Below are positions 1-7,571 of a stretch of 64,000 bases of DNA, piece after piece. Where the stretch lies: the NCBI GenBank assembly GCA_023666965.1, contig JAMPAZ010000003.1, positions 1-64,000 on the forward strand. The letters run 5' to 3'. Both the position numbers and the translations under genes were made by a program. Every line of letters starts with the position of its first letter. Within the stretch, counting starts at the first letter, position 1. Below the pieces are notes generated by a model that searched no databases, was not told where the DNA came from, and saw only the letters and a list, made by a program, of their open reading frames with translations. This DNA comes from Muribaculum sp. Its GTDB lineage: Bacteria > Bacteroidota > Bacteroidia > Bacteroidales > Muribaculaceae.

Positions 1-30
1 CTATTTTTTTAAGTGGTTGGACATGAATCT

Positions 31-246
31 TTATGGTTTAGCGGACAGTAATAAATCAGGATTAATTTTCAGAGTATATTTCAAGGATATGTTCTTGTCG
101 AACTTTTGGAATCCCTTAGGTTTGTATAAATACAGATCAGAAGTTGTGGAGTCGCAATTTTCTCCGTAGCATTCAGCAAATATCGTGGATGCTTGTAGTC
201 CCTCCAAATATATAATACTGAATATAATGGATAGAATTAGTCTCAT
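31..246 (-). pseudogene. Truncated fifth copy of the YANADT/LRKYAHP secreted paralog family
   Basis: This 71-codon frame starts with a signal-peptide-like hydrophobic stretch (MRLILSIIFSIIYLEG). It then resembles the N-terminal region of the four full-length paralogs at 503-1252, 1259-1924, 5812-6570 and 6878-7564: a short polar linker, a 'KPKGFQKFD'-type segment matching 'LPAGFKVFE' of the 6878 copy, and the 'INPDL/INRD' strand. It stops there and lacks the conserved core and C-terminus, so only about a third of the protein remains. I see no promoter of the kind found before the other copies. The upstream side carries a fragment of a dispersed repeat (322-387), which may mark the rearrangement that cut this copy. 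It could be a short expressed peptide, but a decayed copy is more likely. Confidence 0.55.
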
Positions 247-321
247 TTGATAATAATATTATTAATAATAGTGATAAAGTCGTTTTAGGTCATTGATATT
301 CGTCTCAAAGATTTTCGATGA

Positions 322-387
322 CGACCGCTTTACCCCGCTACACAAGTTAATTTTCTTTCAGAAGCAAAAGATATTTTGACACAGCTT
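322..387 (-). repeat. Dispersed 65-bp repeat, copy 1 (possible IS end or MITE remnant)
   Basis: The reverse complement of this segment matches 60037-60103 with only a few differences. It reads from a GCTGTGTCAAAATAT end, through TTGCTTCTGAAAGAA and ATTAACTTGTGTAG, to GGTAAAGCGG. The GCTGTGTCAAAAT end resembles terminal sequences of Bacteroidota insertion sequences (inference from memory). No transposase gene adjoins either copy. Confidence 0.6.
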
Positions 388-396
388 CATCAAAAA

Positions 397-436
397 TTAC
401 GTGAAGAAAATAGTGGACATCACCATTTCTCTTATG
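397..436. repeat. Partial copy of the GTGGACAT intergenic element
   Basis: The sequence AAAATAGTGGACATC followed by CCATTTCTCTTATGGAAAAG is nearly identical to 6781-6817 and related to 2171-2225. Only the distal half of the element is present. The side that carries the promoter in the other copies is replaced by the 322-387 repeat. Confidence 0.6.
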
Positions 437-437
437 G

Positions 438-476
438 AAAAGATGATGGGGGATAGCATCATTTCGACTATCCCCC
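438..476 (-). terminator. Rho-independent terminator of the 1259-1924/503-1252 operon
   Basis: On the minus strand a perfect 9-bp stem (GGGGGATAG with CTATCCCCC, 11-nt loop) is followed within 8 nt by a short T run. It sits 27 bp after the stop codon of the 503-1252 gene. A near-identical hairpin follows the paralog at 6878-7564, showing that gene end and terminator were duplicated together. Confidence 0.75.
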
Positions 477-502
477 CTCTGGATTTATTGTTTTGGAATA
501 AG

Positions 503-1252
503 TCAGTGTTGATGTTCTTGGGTATGTGAAGGATTGTTGTCGAGGATTGTTATCTTTCCCGGATAGTCTTTTTCCCATTTGAGTGCTTCTTCGGAAATCT
601 CATTTCCGTACTTTACGCATTTGACGAGCTGTTTTACATATTCGTCCTTTTTGGCTAAACCCTCGCCGTTAGTGACTATTTTGAGCATCAGGCTCGGATG
701 GGCGTACTTACGGAGATACACTCCGATTACATGCTTGTACTTATCCATGTACGGCATTCCTAAAATATCATACTGGTACACTATGACGGTATCTGCATTG
801 GCATATTGCGACATATCTTTGTCGGCTATGACCGTGAGATATTTTCTTACGTCGAGGTTTGTGTCGTTGTGCGAAGCTTGAATTTCGAGTTCAAGGACGC
901 GGTCTAATTGCGCCATGTACCCCATAACAGTAGGGAAGAGCAATACTGCATTATCGTCATCGGAGACAAATGCTGCATCATAAATCCATCCAATATTAGG
1001 GTATTTATGTCCGCATCCCGGCATTCTCAAGTCCGGATTTACGTCAAGTTGGGCAGTTTTTGAATTCGGAGTTATGTCTACAAAGTGAAAATTGCCTTCG
1101 GGAGCCGTAATTGCTACGTCCATATTTTTAAATGCATCTTGATATGCTTGAAAATTATTTCCGTTTGCAAATACATTGCCTGTAATTAACAAGAATATAG
1201 TACAATGTATGAATTTAAACATATAATTATTCATATTTTGACAATTATCCAT
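503..1252 (-). CDS. Secreted YANADT/LRKYAHP-family protein, copy 1
   Basis: I do not recognise the family. The product has an N-terminal signal peptide (hydrophobic run FIHCTIFLLITGNVFA), followed by a domain of about 200 residues. Conserved blocks shared with three other proteins here are an N-terminal 'VNPDL' strand, then DMSQYANADT, PYMDKYKH, YLRKYAHP and a KKDEYV segment. The C-terminus is polar and His-rich (HTQEHQH). Likely location is periplasm or cell surface. Six bases separate it from the upstream paralog at 1259-1924, so the two form an operon driven by the promoter at 2048-2078 and closed by the terminator at 438-476. The true start may be one of two internal ATGs (1234 or 1222), which give a more typical signal peptide. 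Confidence 0.85.
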   Translation of the reverse strand: MDNCQNMNNYMFKFIHCTIFLLITGNVFANGNNFQAYQDAFKNMDVAITAPEGNFHFVDITPNSKTAQLDVNPDLRMPGCGHKYPNIGWIYDAAFVSDDDNAVLLFPTVMGYMAQLDRVLELEIQASHNDTNLDVRKYLTVIADKDMSQYANADTVIVYQYDILGMPYMDKYKHVIGVYLRKYAHPSLMLKIVTNGEGLAKKDEYVKQLVKCVKYGNEISEEALKWEKDYPGKITILDNNPSHTQEHQH

Positions 1253-1258
1253 TAGTGA

Positions 1259-1924
1259 TTAAAGGTTCGGGTTATATCTTTGATATCCTTTTAGGAGTTC
1301 CTCCATCTTAAGGCCTTCGTCAGAAATCGAGTCTCCAAACTGGATTCCAGAAAGTATGCTGTCTACGTATTCCTCTTTGCGAGACAGCCCATCGTCAGTG
1401 AGCAGAATTTTCATCATGGCAAGAGGATGGGCATATTTGCGCAGATGAATTCCGATGCAGTGCTTGTATCGGCCAAGGTAAGGCGCAGGGAGTTCCATCT
1501 CGTAAATATACATTGTGTCGGCATTCGCATATTTCGACATGTCAATCCCCGAAATTACACGAATGTAATCTTCTGTATCTAACTCACAATCAGCCATTGC
1601 AGAACGTAGCTCCGAAGTGATTTGAGTTTTCAATGACCCTATTGACCAAGTCATATATGGCGACATAAATACACATTCCATATTTCCGGATTCGAAAACC
1701 TGGCCATGTATGCATGAAATCCTCGAATCTGGAACAATAGATTCGCATACGCTAAAATCGGGATTAATTGTGAAGGAAGTACAATCCATCGTATCCACCG
1801 GACTAAATGTGTCCGGCAGACTTACCTTAAAATCGAAATCTTGTTGATATTCCAAAACATTTCCAGCCCCCAGATCCAGATGCGTGGCAACTATGAAGGC
1901 CAACAAGAAACTTGCGATTCTCAT
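1259..1924 (-). CDS. Secreted YANADT/LRKYAHP-family protein, copy 2
   Basis: This 221-residue paralog begins with a clean signal peptide (MRIASFLLAFIVATHLDLGAG). The family blocks follow: 'TINPDFSV', then DMSKYANADT, PYLGRYKHC, HLRKYAHP, LLTDDGL and KEEYV. It lacks the extended C-terminal tail of copies 1, 3 and 4. It carries several extra cysteines in the N-terminal half, which is compatible with oxidised disulfides outside the cytoplasm. It is the first gene of a two-gene unit with copy 1 and lies downstream of a duplicated promoter region (2048-2182). Function is unknown; its place in a tandem array of diverging copies suggests a lineage-specific surface or defence role, which is inference. 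Confidence 0.85.
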   Translation of the reverse strand: MRIASFLLAFIVATHLDLGAGNVLEYQQDFDFKVSLPDTFSPVDTMDCTSFTINPDFSVCESIVPDSRISCIHGQVFESGNMECVFMSPYMTWSIGSLKTQITSELRSAMADCELDTEDYIRVISGIDMSKYANADTMYIYEMELPAPYLGRYKHCIGIHLRKYAHPLAMMKILLTDDGLSRKEEYVDSILSGIQFGDSISDEGLKMEELLKGYQRYNPNL

Positions 1925-2047
1925 AACGTCAATTGTATTTATATCCTATAGTAATATAATATAATTTTTTAAAATGGTTATTTAATGATATGGTTGAAAT
2001 CAATAATTGCAATAATATAAGTTGCGAAAATATCAATTTTTTCACAG

Positions 2048-2078
2048 TAAAGTTACGGATAATGGACTAAATGGGCAA
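2048..2078 (-). promoter_or_regulatory. Promoter for the copy 2/copy 1 operon
   Basis: On the minus strand TTG (2076-2078) is followed after 20 bp by TAACTTTA (2048-2055), one base off the Bacteroidota -7 consensus TAnnTTTG. Position and spacing match the promoters at 6661-6691 and 8493-8523. Confidence 0.65.
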
Positions 2079-2097
2079 AAATTTTGGCATTTTTGAG

Positions 2098-2182
2098 GTG
2101 GACATTTATGTAAAATCAAAAATAGGTAAAATGCGTGTAATTAGGCTCTTAACTAAGAATTTAAAAAGAAAATAGTGGACAT
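2098..2182. repeat. Duplicated upstream element with two GTGGACAT boxes, copy A
   Basis: GTGGACAT occurs at 2098-2105 and again at 2175-2182, starts 77 bp apart. The whole 85-bp stretch is nearly identical to 6711-6795. It lies directly upstream of a -33 box, so it may be a transcription-factor site rather than passive duplicated DNA. Confidence 0.7.
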
Positions 2183-2240
2183 CGCCATTTCCGTCGCCAT
2201 TTCCGGCATCCTATTTATGGAAAATTTGCCCCAGGTTACG

Positions 2241-2248
2241 TATTTTTG
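2241..2248 (+). promoter_or_regulatory. -7 box of the transglutaminase-like gene
   Basis: TATTTTTG fits the Bacteroidota -7 consensus TAnnTTTG and lies 18 bp before the ATG at 2266, giving a very short leader. I see no good -33 TTG at the usual spacing. Confidence 0.45.
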
Positions 2249-2265
2249 CCGAAAAGAGTCAGGAA

Positions 2266-4191
2266 ATGGTTTATATAGAACATTTGTCGAAATATTTAAT
2301 AGGTCTGGTTTGTCTTACATCATGTGGTGGAAACAAGGACGTGCAGACGGCTCTTGATGAGGCAGGGGATAACCGACCCGGGCTTGAACTGCTGCTCTCG
2401 GAGACCGAGAGTGTTGAGCACCGCGCCGTTGAATTTCTGATAGCCAATATGCCCGGTCGCGGTTCGTTCGACGGACGCACTTATCGGCTGTTGGATTCCC
2501 TGCTCGCTCCTATAGGCAATCGTGAATCATGGGAAATTTACGCCGACGGCAGGGCGGCTTGGAATCGCCATAACTACCTATCGCGTCCAATGTCATTCGA
2601 TATACAGACGTTAAGCCCGGCCTATATTTCGGACAATGTCGGGGATGCAGTGTCTCAATGGAAATCCCGGCCTTGGAACGCCACGTTGTCTGAGGCCGAT
2701 TTTATGGAATATCTGTTGCCCTACCGCTCGGGAGACGAACCGATTACAGATTGGCGTAATGTTTACCGGAATCGTTTCGGCGACTCTACTGATTGTGTGA
2801 CGGACGTAGTCGAGGCCGCAGGAATCCTTGCCGAAAGGCTTGCAGGGGAACCGTACCGCTATAATGAGCAATTATCTCGGCCTCACCGCAGCGCATTGTC
2901 TCTTTTAGACATCAGAGCCGGCAATTGTGTCGATGACTGCGACAGAACACTCTACGCCATGAGGTCGTGCGGGGTTCCATCTGCAATCGACATGTTTCTA
3001 GTCTCGCCCGACAATGGCGGGTCTCACAGGTGGAATGTATTGATTGACAATGTGTCGGGCCACGCTATCCCATTTGACATTGGCGACCGTCGTCCTTCGA
3101 GGGAACCCTATCGTGAAGACTACCGCCGAAAAGCTAAAGTGTACCGCTTGACATACGGCATACAGCGCGACCGCCAAAAGACGCTTGCCAGCTATCCCCA
3201 TGCTCCCGGCTCGCTCAGGAACGTGAAGATGAGGGATGTGACTTCTGAATACTTCGGGCACAATGAGGTCGCGGTTCCGGTGAATTCCGCTATCGGAGAT
3301 GAATTATACTTGGGAATATTTACCCCCGGTGGGTATAAAGTCGTTGACTTTGGCAAGCGCTCAAGCCAAGGCACGGTGAAGTTTACGGATTTGGAGCCGG
3401 ATTTGATATACTTTCCGATGGCATATAACGAGGTGAGTCGCCGAATCATACCTGCCGGAGATGCTTTCTCGCCTTTGTCGGGTGGTGGCGTCCGCGTCTT
3501 CACTCCGGATGCTTCTGCCGGGCGCACCGTTCGTCTGCGGCGTAAAATGCCGTTGCGGCCGCAGCTTGCCGAGTGGATGGAGTCGGGAGTTGTCGGGTGC
3601 CGAATTGAAGGCTCCGACAGCCTCGATGATGACGGTGATTGGGATCTTCTGTATGAATTTGACAAGCCTCTTGACAGAAATTATCATGTCGTAAACCCTG
3701 CTCTGGCTAAGGCATACCGCTATTACCGGATAGTTCCTCCGTCTGAAAGATGCCTGCAGTTGGCCGAAATAGAGTTTTTCGGCGACCATTACTGCGTTGA
3801 ACCTATCGAGATGGATATCACAAGCTCTATTGATGATGCAGAAACGAAGGTTGCAGACGGCGATCTGCTGACATACTACATCTTTTCGCCTGAACGCTAT
3901 AGGATAGTGTTTAAAAATATTTCCGGGAAGCCCCTGAAATCCGTGGCTTTGTCTGCTCGCAATGATGACAACTATGTATGGCCCGATCAGCAATACGAGC
4001 TGTTGTATTTCGACAAGGGTCAATGGCGTTCCTGCGGGCGAAGGGTCGCTGATGAACACTATGTGGAATTTGATGCGCCGGAAAATGCCGTGTTTTGGCT
4101 CCGCAATCTTTCCAAGGGGCGCGAAGAGCAAGTGTTCATCTATCGCGATGGCCGACAGCTGTTTAATATGGATTTGCGTGGTGCTCTGTAA
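2266..4191 (+). CDS. Transglutaminase-like surface lipoprotein
   Basis: The 641-residue product has a lipoprotein signal (lipobox LTSC near residue 20) and a transglutaminase-like core. The core Cys lies in GNCVDDCDRTLYAMRS (about residue 221), followed by the His of SHRWNV (about 253) and an Asp in FDIGD (about 271), in the expected Cys-His-Asp order. The C-terminal half holds beta-rich segments, one of them discoidin-like (about residues 440-520, with 'RYYRI' and 'LAEIEFFGD'). Such Bacteroidota proteins are usually outer-membrane lipoproteins that act on peptides or glycans; the substrate is unknown. Its last 29 bp overlap the end of the convergent O-antigen ligase-like gene. It sits inside the YANADT paralog array. 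Confidence 0.85.
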   Translation: MVYIEHLSKYLIGLVCLTSCGGNKDVQTALDEAGDNRPGLELLLSETESVEHRAVEFLIANMPGRGSFDGRTYRLLDSLLAPIGNRESWEIYADGRAAWNRHNYLSRPMSFDIQTLSPAYISDNVGDAVSQWKSRPWNATLSEADFMEYLLPYRSGDEPITDWRNVYRNRFGDSTDCVTDVVEAAGILAERLAGEPYRYNEQLSRPHRSALSLLDIRAGNCVDDCDRTLYAMRSCGVPSAIDMFLVSPDNGGSHRWNVLIDNVSGHAIPFDIGDRRPSREPYREDYRRKAKVYRLTYGIQRDRQKTLASYPHAPGSLRNVKMRDVTSEYFGHNEVAVPVNSAIGDELYLGIFTPGGYKVVDFGKRSSQGTVKFTDLEPDLIYFPMAYNEVSRRIIPAGDAFSPLSGGGVRVFTPDASAGRTVRLRRKMPLRPQLAEWMESGVVGCRIEGSDSLDDDGDWDLLYEFDKPLDRNYHVVNPALAKAYRYYRIVPPSERCLQLAEIEFFGDHYCVEPIEMDITSSIDDAETKVADGDLLTYYIFSPERYRIVFKNISGKPLKSVALSARNDDNYVWPDQQYELLYFDKGQWRSCGRRVADEHYVEFDAPENAVFWLRNLSKGREEQVFIYRDGRQLFNMDLRGAL

Positions 4192-5770
4192 GCGCACTGC
4201 GCATTTTGTAGCGTATCTGAGTCACCGTTCGCGACTTGACCTTTACTGGCTTTCCGACAACCTGCCGGGCCACGCTGACGGCTTTAGCGGTGTCACCCGC
4301 TATTAAATAAAGGTCGTAGAGCTGGTTCAGGGGCACAAACCGGCACGGACACATCGCGGACGCTTTCTGATAATGGCTTTCCGACTCCGCATACAGGAGG
4401 TTGTCACGGTACAGGTCGCCTAAGAGCAGTTCAAGTTCGTAGTTAGCCATCAATCCGTTGCACCTGCGAGCCACGTCGAGGCTCTCTTTCTTCTTTCCGG
4501 CGGTGTCGAGCGCCACGGCATAATTGTACAGGAAGAAAGGTGTTTTGCCCATCTCAGGCATTAGTCGCCCGTATTCCGCCAAATCCTTTGACAGGTAGGC
4601 TTGTCTCCACCGTCGTTCTGCATCAATCCGGATGTGCAGCAGGTGGATGGTAAAAATCCCCGCGACGATTAATACGGCGGACAACGATGCCCTTATTGCC
4701 GTGCAATTGAGCATCTGGGCATCTTTCAGCAGAGTCCATAAAATAATGCCCAAAACGACCCATATAAATGGATAAGAAAACGGATATGAGAACAGCGATA
4801 CTCCACCTATACAGCATAGTGCGGAGATGGCCGTGCGCTTCTCCGGTGAAGGCCGTTTCCGGGCAGACTTCACTAAATATGCCACAGCCGCGGCGAGCAC
4901 CACCATTCCGACAAATCCGAAGCATAGGGTTATGTGGATGTATTCGTTGAACGGAGAGAGAACGTTGTCGGCAAGCAAGGCATACTCACTGTCGGGTATA
5001 TTTTGAAAGAATGCCGCCTGATAGTCCATATAGAGGCGTTTAAATGCTCCGATACCGTGGCCGATCCAGGGCGAATCGGCTATCATCTCCATCGAACATA
5101 TCCATATCAACAGCCGACCGTCGGCCGAGCCTCGTTTAAGCGCGTATCCTATGGCGATCTGTATTAGGACCATGGCGAGGAGCGCCGCAAGTCTGTGCCG
5201 GGCCGTCAGTCCGAGTTGCCTCATGGCGAAGTTTCCGAGCACCAAAGTGCTGACTATTATGCCTGTGCGTGACTGTGACAATACCAATGCCACGAATATG
5301 GCTGTGGCGCATACCGCCGTGACTATTCTGCGCAGCATGGATTTATCCCAAAACGACAGTACGAACGGAAGTCCGGCGCACAGACAGGCAGTCAGTCCGG
5401 CGGGATTATCGAAATGTCCGGTGACCGTTTGGTAGCCTTGGGGGAATATAAATCCGGCCCACTGACACAAAGCATATACCGATTCCGTAGTGCATAGGGC
5501 GGTAATCAGCGCGGATGTAAACCGAAAGTCGATTTCAACCTTTCTGCCACACAGCACTTTTCCCGAAATAAGTATTACGGCTACTGATATAGCAAGAAGT
5601 GTGAAATACCGCCGAGGGACTATCTGCGGTTCAAACATTCCCCGGTACGACGCAAAGACAGAGCCGAGCATTACTGCCGTCAGCATCAGATGCTCTGTAG
5701 TGACGGCAGTTTTTAACCTTGTAGCTATGACCGTGGAAAGTTTCCTCGCTGATTCTATCGGCATTGTCAT
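4163..5770 (-). CDS. O-antigen ligase/polymerase-like (Wzy_C) membrane protein with C-terminal TPR
   Basis: The 535-residue protein has about ten hydrophobic segments in its first 350 residues. It contains the Wzy_C signature region 'TGHFDNPAGLTACLCAGLP' and a large periplasmic loop with 'GHGIGAFKRLY', the usual GxG-type motif before the last membrane helices. The C-terminal 130 residues are soluble with TPR-like helices. The family (WaaL, Wzy, PglL) transfers or polymerises lipid-linked glycans on the periplasmic face. No glycosyltransferases are nearby, so it may serve glycans made elsewhere. Tandem methionines (MTM) make the start uncertain by two codons. The 3' end overlaps the convergent transglutaminase-like gene by 29 bp. 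Confidence 0.82.
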   Translation of the reverse strand: MTMPIESARKLSTVIATRLKTAVTTEHLMLTAVMLGSVFASYRGMFEPQIVPRRYFTLLAISVAVILISGKVLCGRKVEIDFRFTSALITALCTTESVYALCQWAGFIFPQGYQTVTGHFDNPAGLTACLCAGLPFVLSFWDKSMLRRIVTAVCATAIFVALVLSQSRTGIIVSTLVLGNFAMRQLGLTARHRLAALLAMVLIQIAIGYALKRGSADGRLLIWICSMEMIADSPWIGHGIGAFKRLYMDYQAAFFQNIPDSEYALLADNVLSPFNEYIHITLCFGFVGMVVLAAAVAYLVKSARKRPSPEKRTAISALCCIGGVSLFSYPFSYPFIWVVLGIILWTLLKDAQMLNCTAIRASLSAVLIVAGIFTIHLLHIRIDAERRWRQAYLSKDLAEYGRLMPEMGKTPFFLYNYAVALDTAGKKKESLDVARRCNGLMANYELELLLGDLYRDNLLYAESESHYQKASAMCPCRFVPLNQLYDLYLIAGDTAKAVSVARQVVGKPVKVKSRTVTQIRYKMRSALTEHHANPY

Positions 5771-5811
5771 GTAATCTCTGTGTAGCCGGGCGGTGAGCGA
5801 TGGCGAACCGA

Positions 5812-6570
5812 TTAGTTTATATAACCATCTTTAGGCTTGACCCAAACCTTTTTCGACAAGGGGAACTTTGTCGGTATTGCAAACTTTTCTTCGCCCTCAA
5901 GTCCTGGTTTTGTGGGCGTGTCACCGTATTTAATACTGTTCATTGCAGTCCTGACATACTCTTCCTTTTTGCGCAATCCGTTGTCGTCCATAAGAACCTT
6001 TATGAACATCGCGGGATGTGCATACTTACGTAAATAGATGGTTACGCAATGTCCGTACTTATCGAGATACGGAACATCCAATTCCAGGTCATATACGAGT
6101 ACGGTGTCGGCATTGGCATATTTCGACATGTCTTCGTCGGTTATCATAGTCAAATATTCTGTCACGTCAATATCTGAATCCGACCGATACGCTTGAATTT
6201 CATCCTCAACGGCATTGGAAAGACTCACGAATTCCGGTGTTATTGAGGAATACAGAATTGCACAGTCGTTTTTATCCGACACAATACCGAATTTGTATGG
6301 CCAGCCGATTTTTTTATCGGGGTAGCCATATTTAGGCACGTAATCCTGATTAATGGACAGCTTTGCCACATTATTCTCGGCTATATTAATGTCCCTAAAA
6401 TTTACCGGTATTTCCATGGATATATCGTTGTCTGACAGCGCTGTTTGATAGCTATTTGGAGTCGGATTTTGGGCAAAAATTGTTAAGCCACTGATCAAAA
6501 CGACTATTATCATAAAATATTTTCTACTCATACAGCACGCTGTCGCCAAAATAGTTTTAAAAAGTTTCAT
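5812..6570 (-). CDS. Secreted YANADT/LRKYAHP-family protein, copy 3
   Basis: The 252-residue product carries the family blocks 'SINQDY', DMSKYANADT, PYLDKYGHC, YLRKYAHP and KKEEYV, plus a basic, proline-rich tail. Its N-terminus is odd. The first 13 residues (MKLFKTILATACC) resemble the start of the papain-like lipoprotein at 7572-8321 (MKIFKFTLATAIT), and a second start at 6531 (MSRKYFMIIVVLISG) gives a normal signal peptide ending in FAQ. The 5' end therefore looks like the beginning of a lost peptidase gene fused to the paralog. Its own promoter (6661-6691) and duplicated element lie upstream. Function is unknown. Confidence 0.85.
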   Translation of the reverse strand: MKLFKTILATACCMSRKYFMIIVVLISGLTIFAQNPTPNSYQTALSDNDISMEIPVNFRDINIAENNVAKLSINQDYVPKYGYPDKKIGWPYKFGIVSDKNDCAILYSSITPEFVSLSNAVEDEIQAYRSDSDIDVTEYLTMITDEDMSKYANADTVLVYDLELDVPYLDKYGHCVTIYLRKYAHPAMFIKVLMDDNGLRKKEEYVRTAMNSIKYGDTPTKPGLEGEEKFAIPTKFPLSKKVWVKPKDGYIN

Positions 6571-6660
6571 AATAAAATTTAAAAAGGTATTTAATGATAT
6601 GGTTTAAATCAATACTTGCGTTATGATGGATATCGGCTGAAAACGACAATTTTTTTACTA

Positions 6661-6691
6661 CAAAATTACTGCTAATTGACTAAATAGACAA
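6661..6691 (-). promoter_or_regulatory. Promoter of copy 3
   Basis: On the minus strand TTG (6689-6691), 20 bp, then TAATTTTG (6661-6668): a full match to the Bacteroidota housekeeping promoter. About 230 bp around it, including the -33 upstream side, is homologous to 1950-2185. Confidence 0.75.
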
Positions 6692-6710
6692 AATTTTTGG
6701 TATTTTGGAG

Positions 6711-6795
6711 GTGGACATTTATGTAAAATCAAAAATAGGTAAAATGCATGTAATTAGGGTATTAACTAGGAATTTAAAAAGAAAATAGTGGACAT
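6711..6795. repeat. Duplicated upstream element with two GTGGACAT boxes, copy B
   Basis: GTGGACAT boxes lie at 6711-6718 and 6788-6795, 77 bp apart as in copies A and C. Between the boxes it differs from copy A at only a handful of bases. Confidence 0.7.
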
Positions 6796-6812
6796 CCCCA
6801 TTTCTCTTATGG

Positions 6813-6853
6813 AAAAGATGATGGGGGATAGCATCATTTCGGCTACCCCCATC
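6813..6853 (-). terminator. Terminator of the peptidase/copy 4 operon
   Basis: On the minus strand the stem pairs GATGGGGGTAGC with GCTATCCCCCATC (one bulge), followed by ATCTTTTCC. It is a duplicate of the hairpin at 438-476. Confidence 0.7.
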
Positions 6854-6877
6854 TGGATTTATTGTTTTGGCAAGATG

Positions 6878-7564
6878 TTAATGCCTACGATGTAGCACCG
6901 GCGACTTGTTGCCTTCAAACTTTTGGCTACCGGATTCTTCAGCTTCTACGCCTTTAGTCGGAGTTTTGTTGCCATAACGGACGGAGTTTAACATCATGCG
7001 TAAGTATTCGTCCTTTTGTGCAAGCCCTTCGTCTGTAAGAGCCAACTTCATCATCAGTCCCGGGTGGGCATATTTCCGCAGACAAACGCCGATACAGCGA
7101 GTATATTTGTCCATGTAGGGTTTCACGAAGTCAAATTCATAGACGTATGCCGTGTCGGCATTAGCGTACTCCGACATGTCATCCATGGCAATGACTTTAA
7201 TTAGAGTTGATGTATCGAGGTCTTTGTTTACTACCACGGCTTTAAGCTCATTCTCGACATATTTCTTTAAATTCGGCCCACCCATATCGAAGCCGCTCCC
7301 GGGATATAGGATAAGGCAGTCACCTGATTCAGATTCTGCCATTACCGGGTATATCCACCCAGCGTAATAGAGGTCGTAGTCCGTAGTATCGCGGTTGATG
7401 TATAGTACAGCATCTTCCGGCTCAAATACTTTGAACCCTGCGGGTAACGAAAAGTCGATGTCATCCTCTGTGTTGAAATCGTGGCACATCCTAAATATGC
7501 TGTCTTCCGCCCACCCCGTCAATGCTCCAAACAACAACGAGGCCAATAAAATAGTCGCTTTCAT
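6878..7564 (-). CDS. Secreted YANADT/LRKYAHP-family protein, copy 4, coupled to the papain-like lipoprotein
   Basis: The 228-residue product has a signal peptide (MKATILLASLLFGALTGWAE) and the family blocks 'YINRD', DMSEYANADT, PYMDKYTRC, CLRKYAHP, LTDEGL and KDEYL, then a basic C-terminus. Seven bases separate it from the stop codon of the papain-like lipoprotein upstream (7572-8321). The two are therefore co-transcribed from the promoter at 8493-8523 and end at the shared terminator. A small secreted protein tightly coupled to a putative cysteine peptidase recalls protease/inhibitor pairs, but no sequence feature proves inhibition. Confidence 0.86.
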   Translation of the reverse strand: MKATILLASLLFGALTGWAEDSIFRMCHDFNTEDDIDFSLPAGFKVFEPEDAVLYINRDTTDYDLYYAGWIYPVMAESESGDCLILYPGSGFDMGGPNLKKYVENELKAVVVNKDLDTSTLIKVIAMDDMSEYANADTAYVYEFDFVKPYMDKYTRCIGVCLRKYAHPGLMMKLALTDEGLAQKDEYLRMMLNSVRYGNKTPTKGVEAEESGSQKFEGNKSPVLHRRH

Positions 7565-7571
7565 CCTGTCA

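Noticed and set aside
2175..2357. 60-codon frame upstream of the transglutaminase-like gene
   Set aside because: It overlaps the duplicated intergenic element and the real gene start in another frame, with no signal, promoter spacing or family match.
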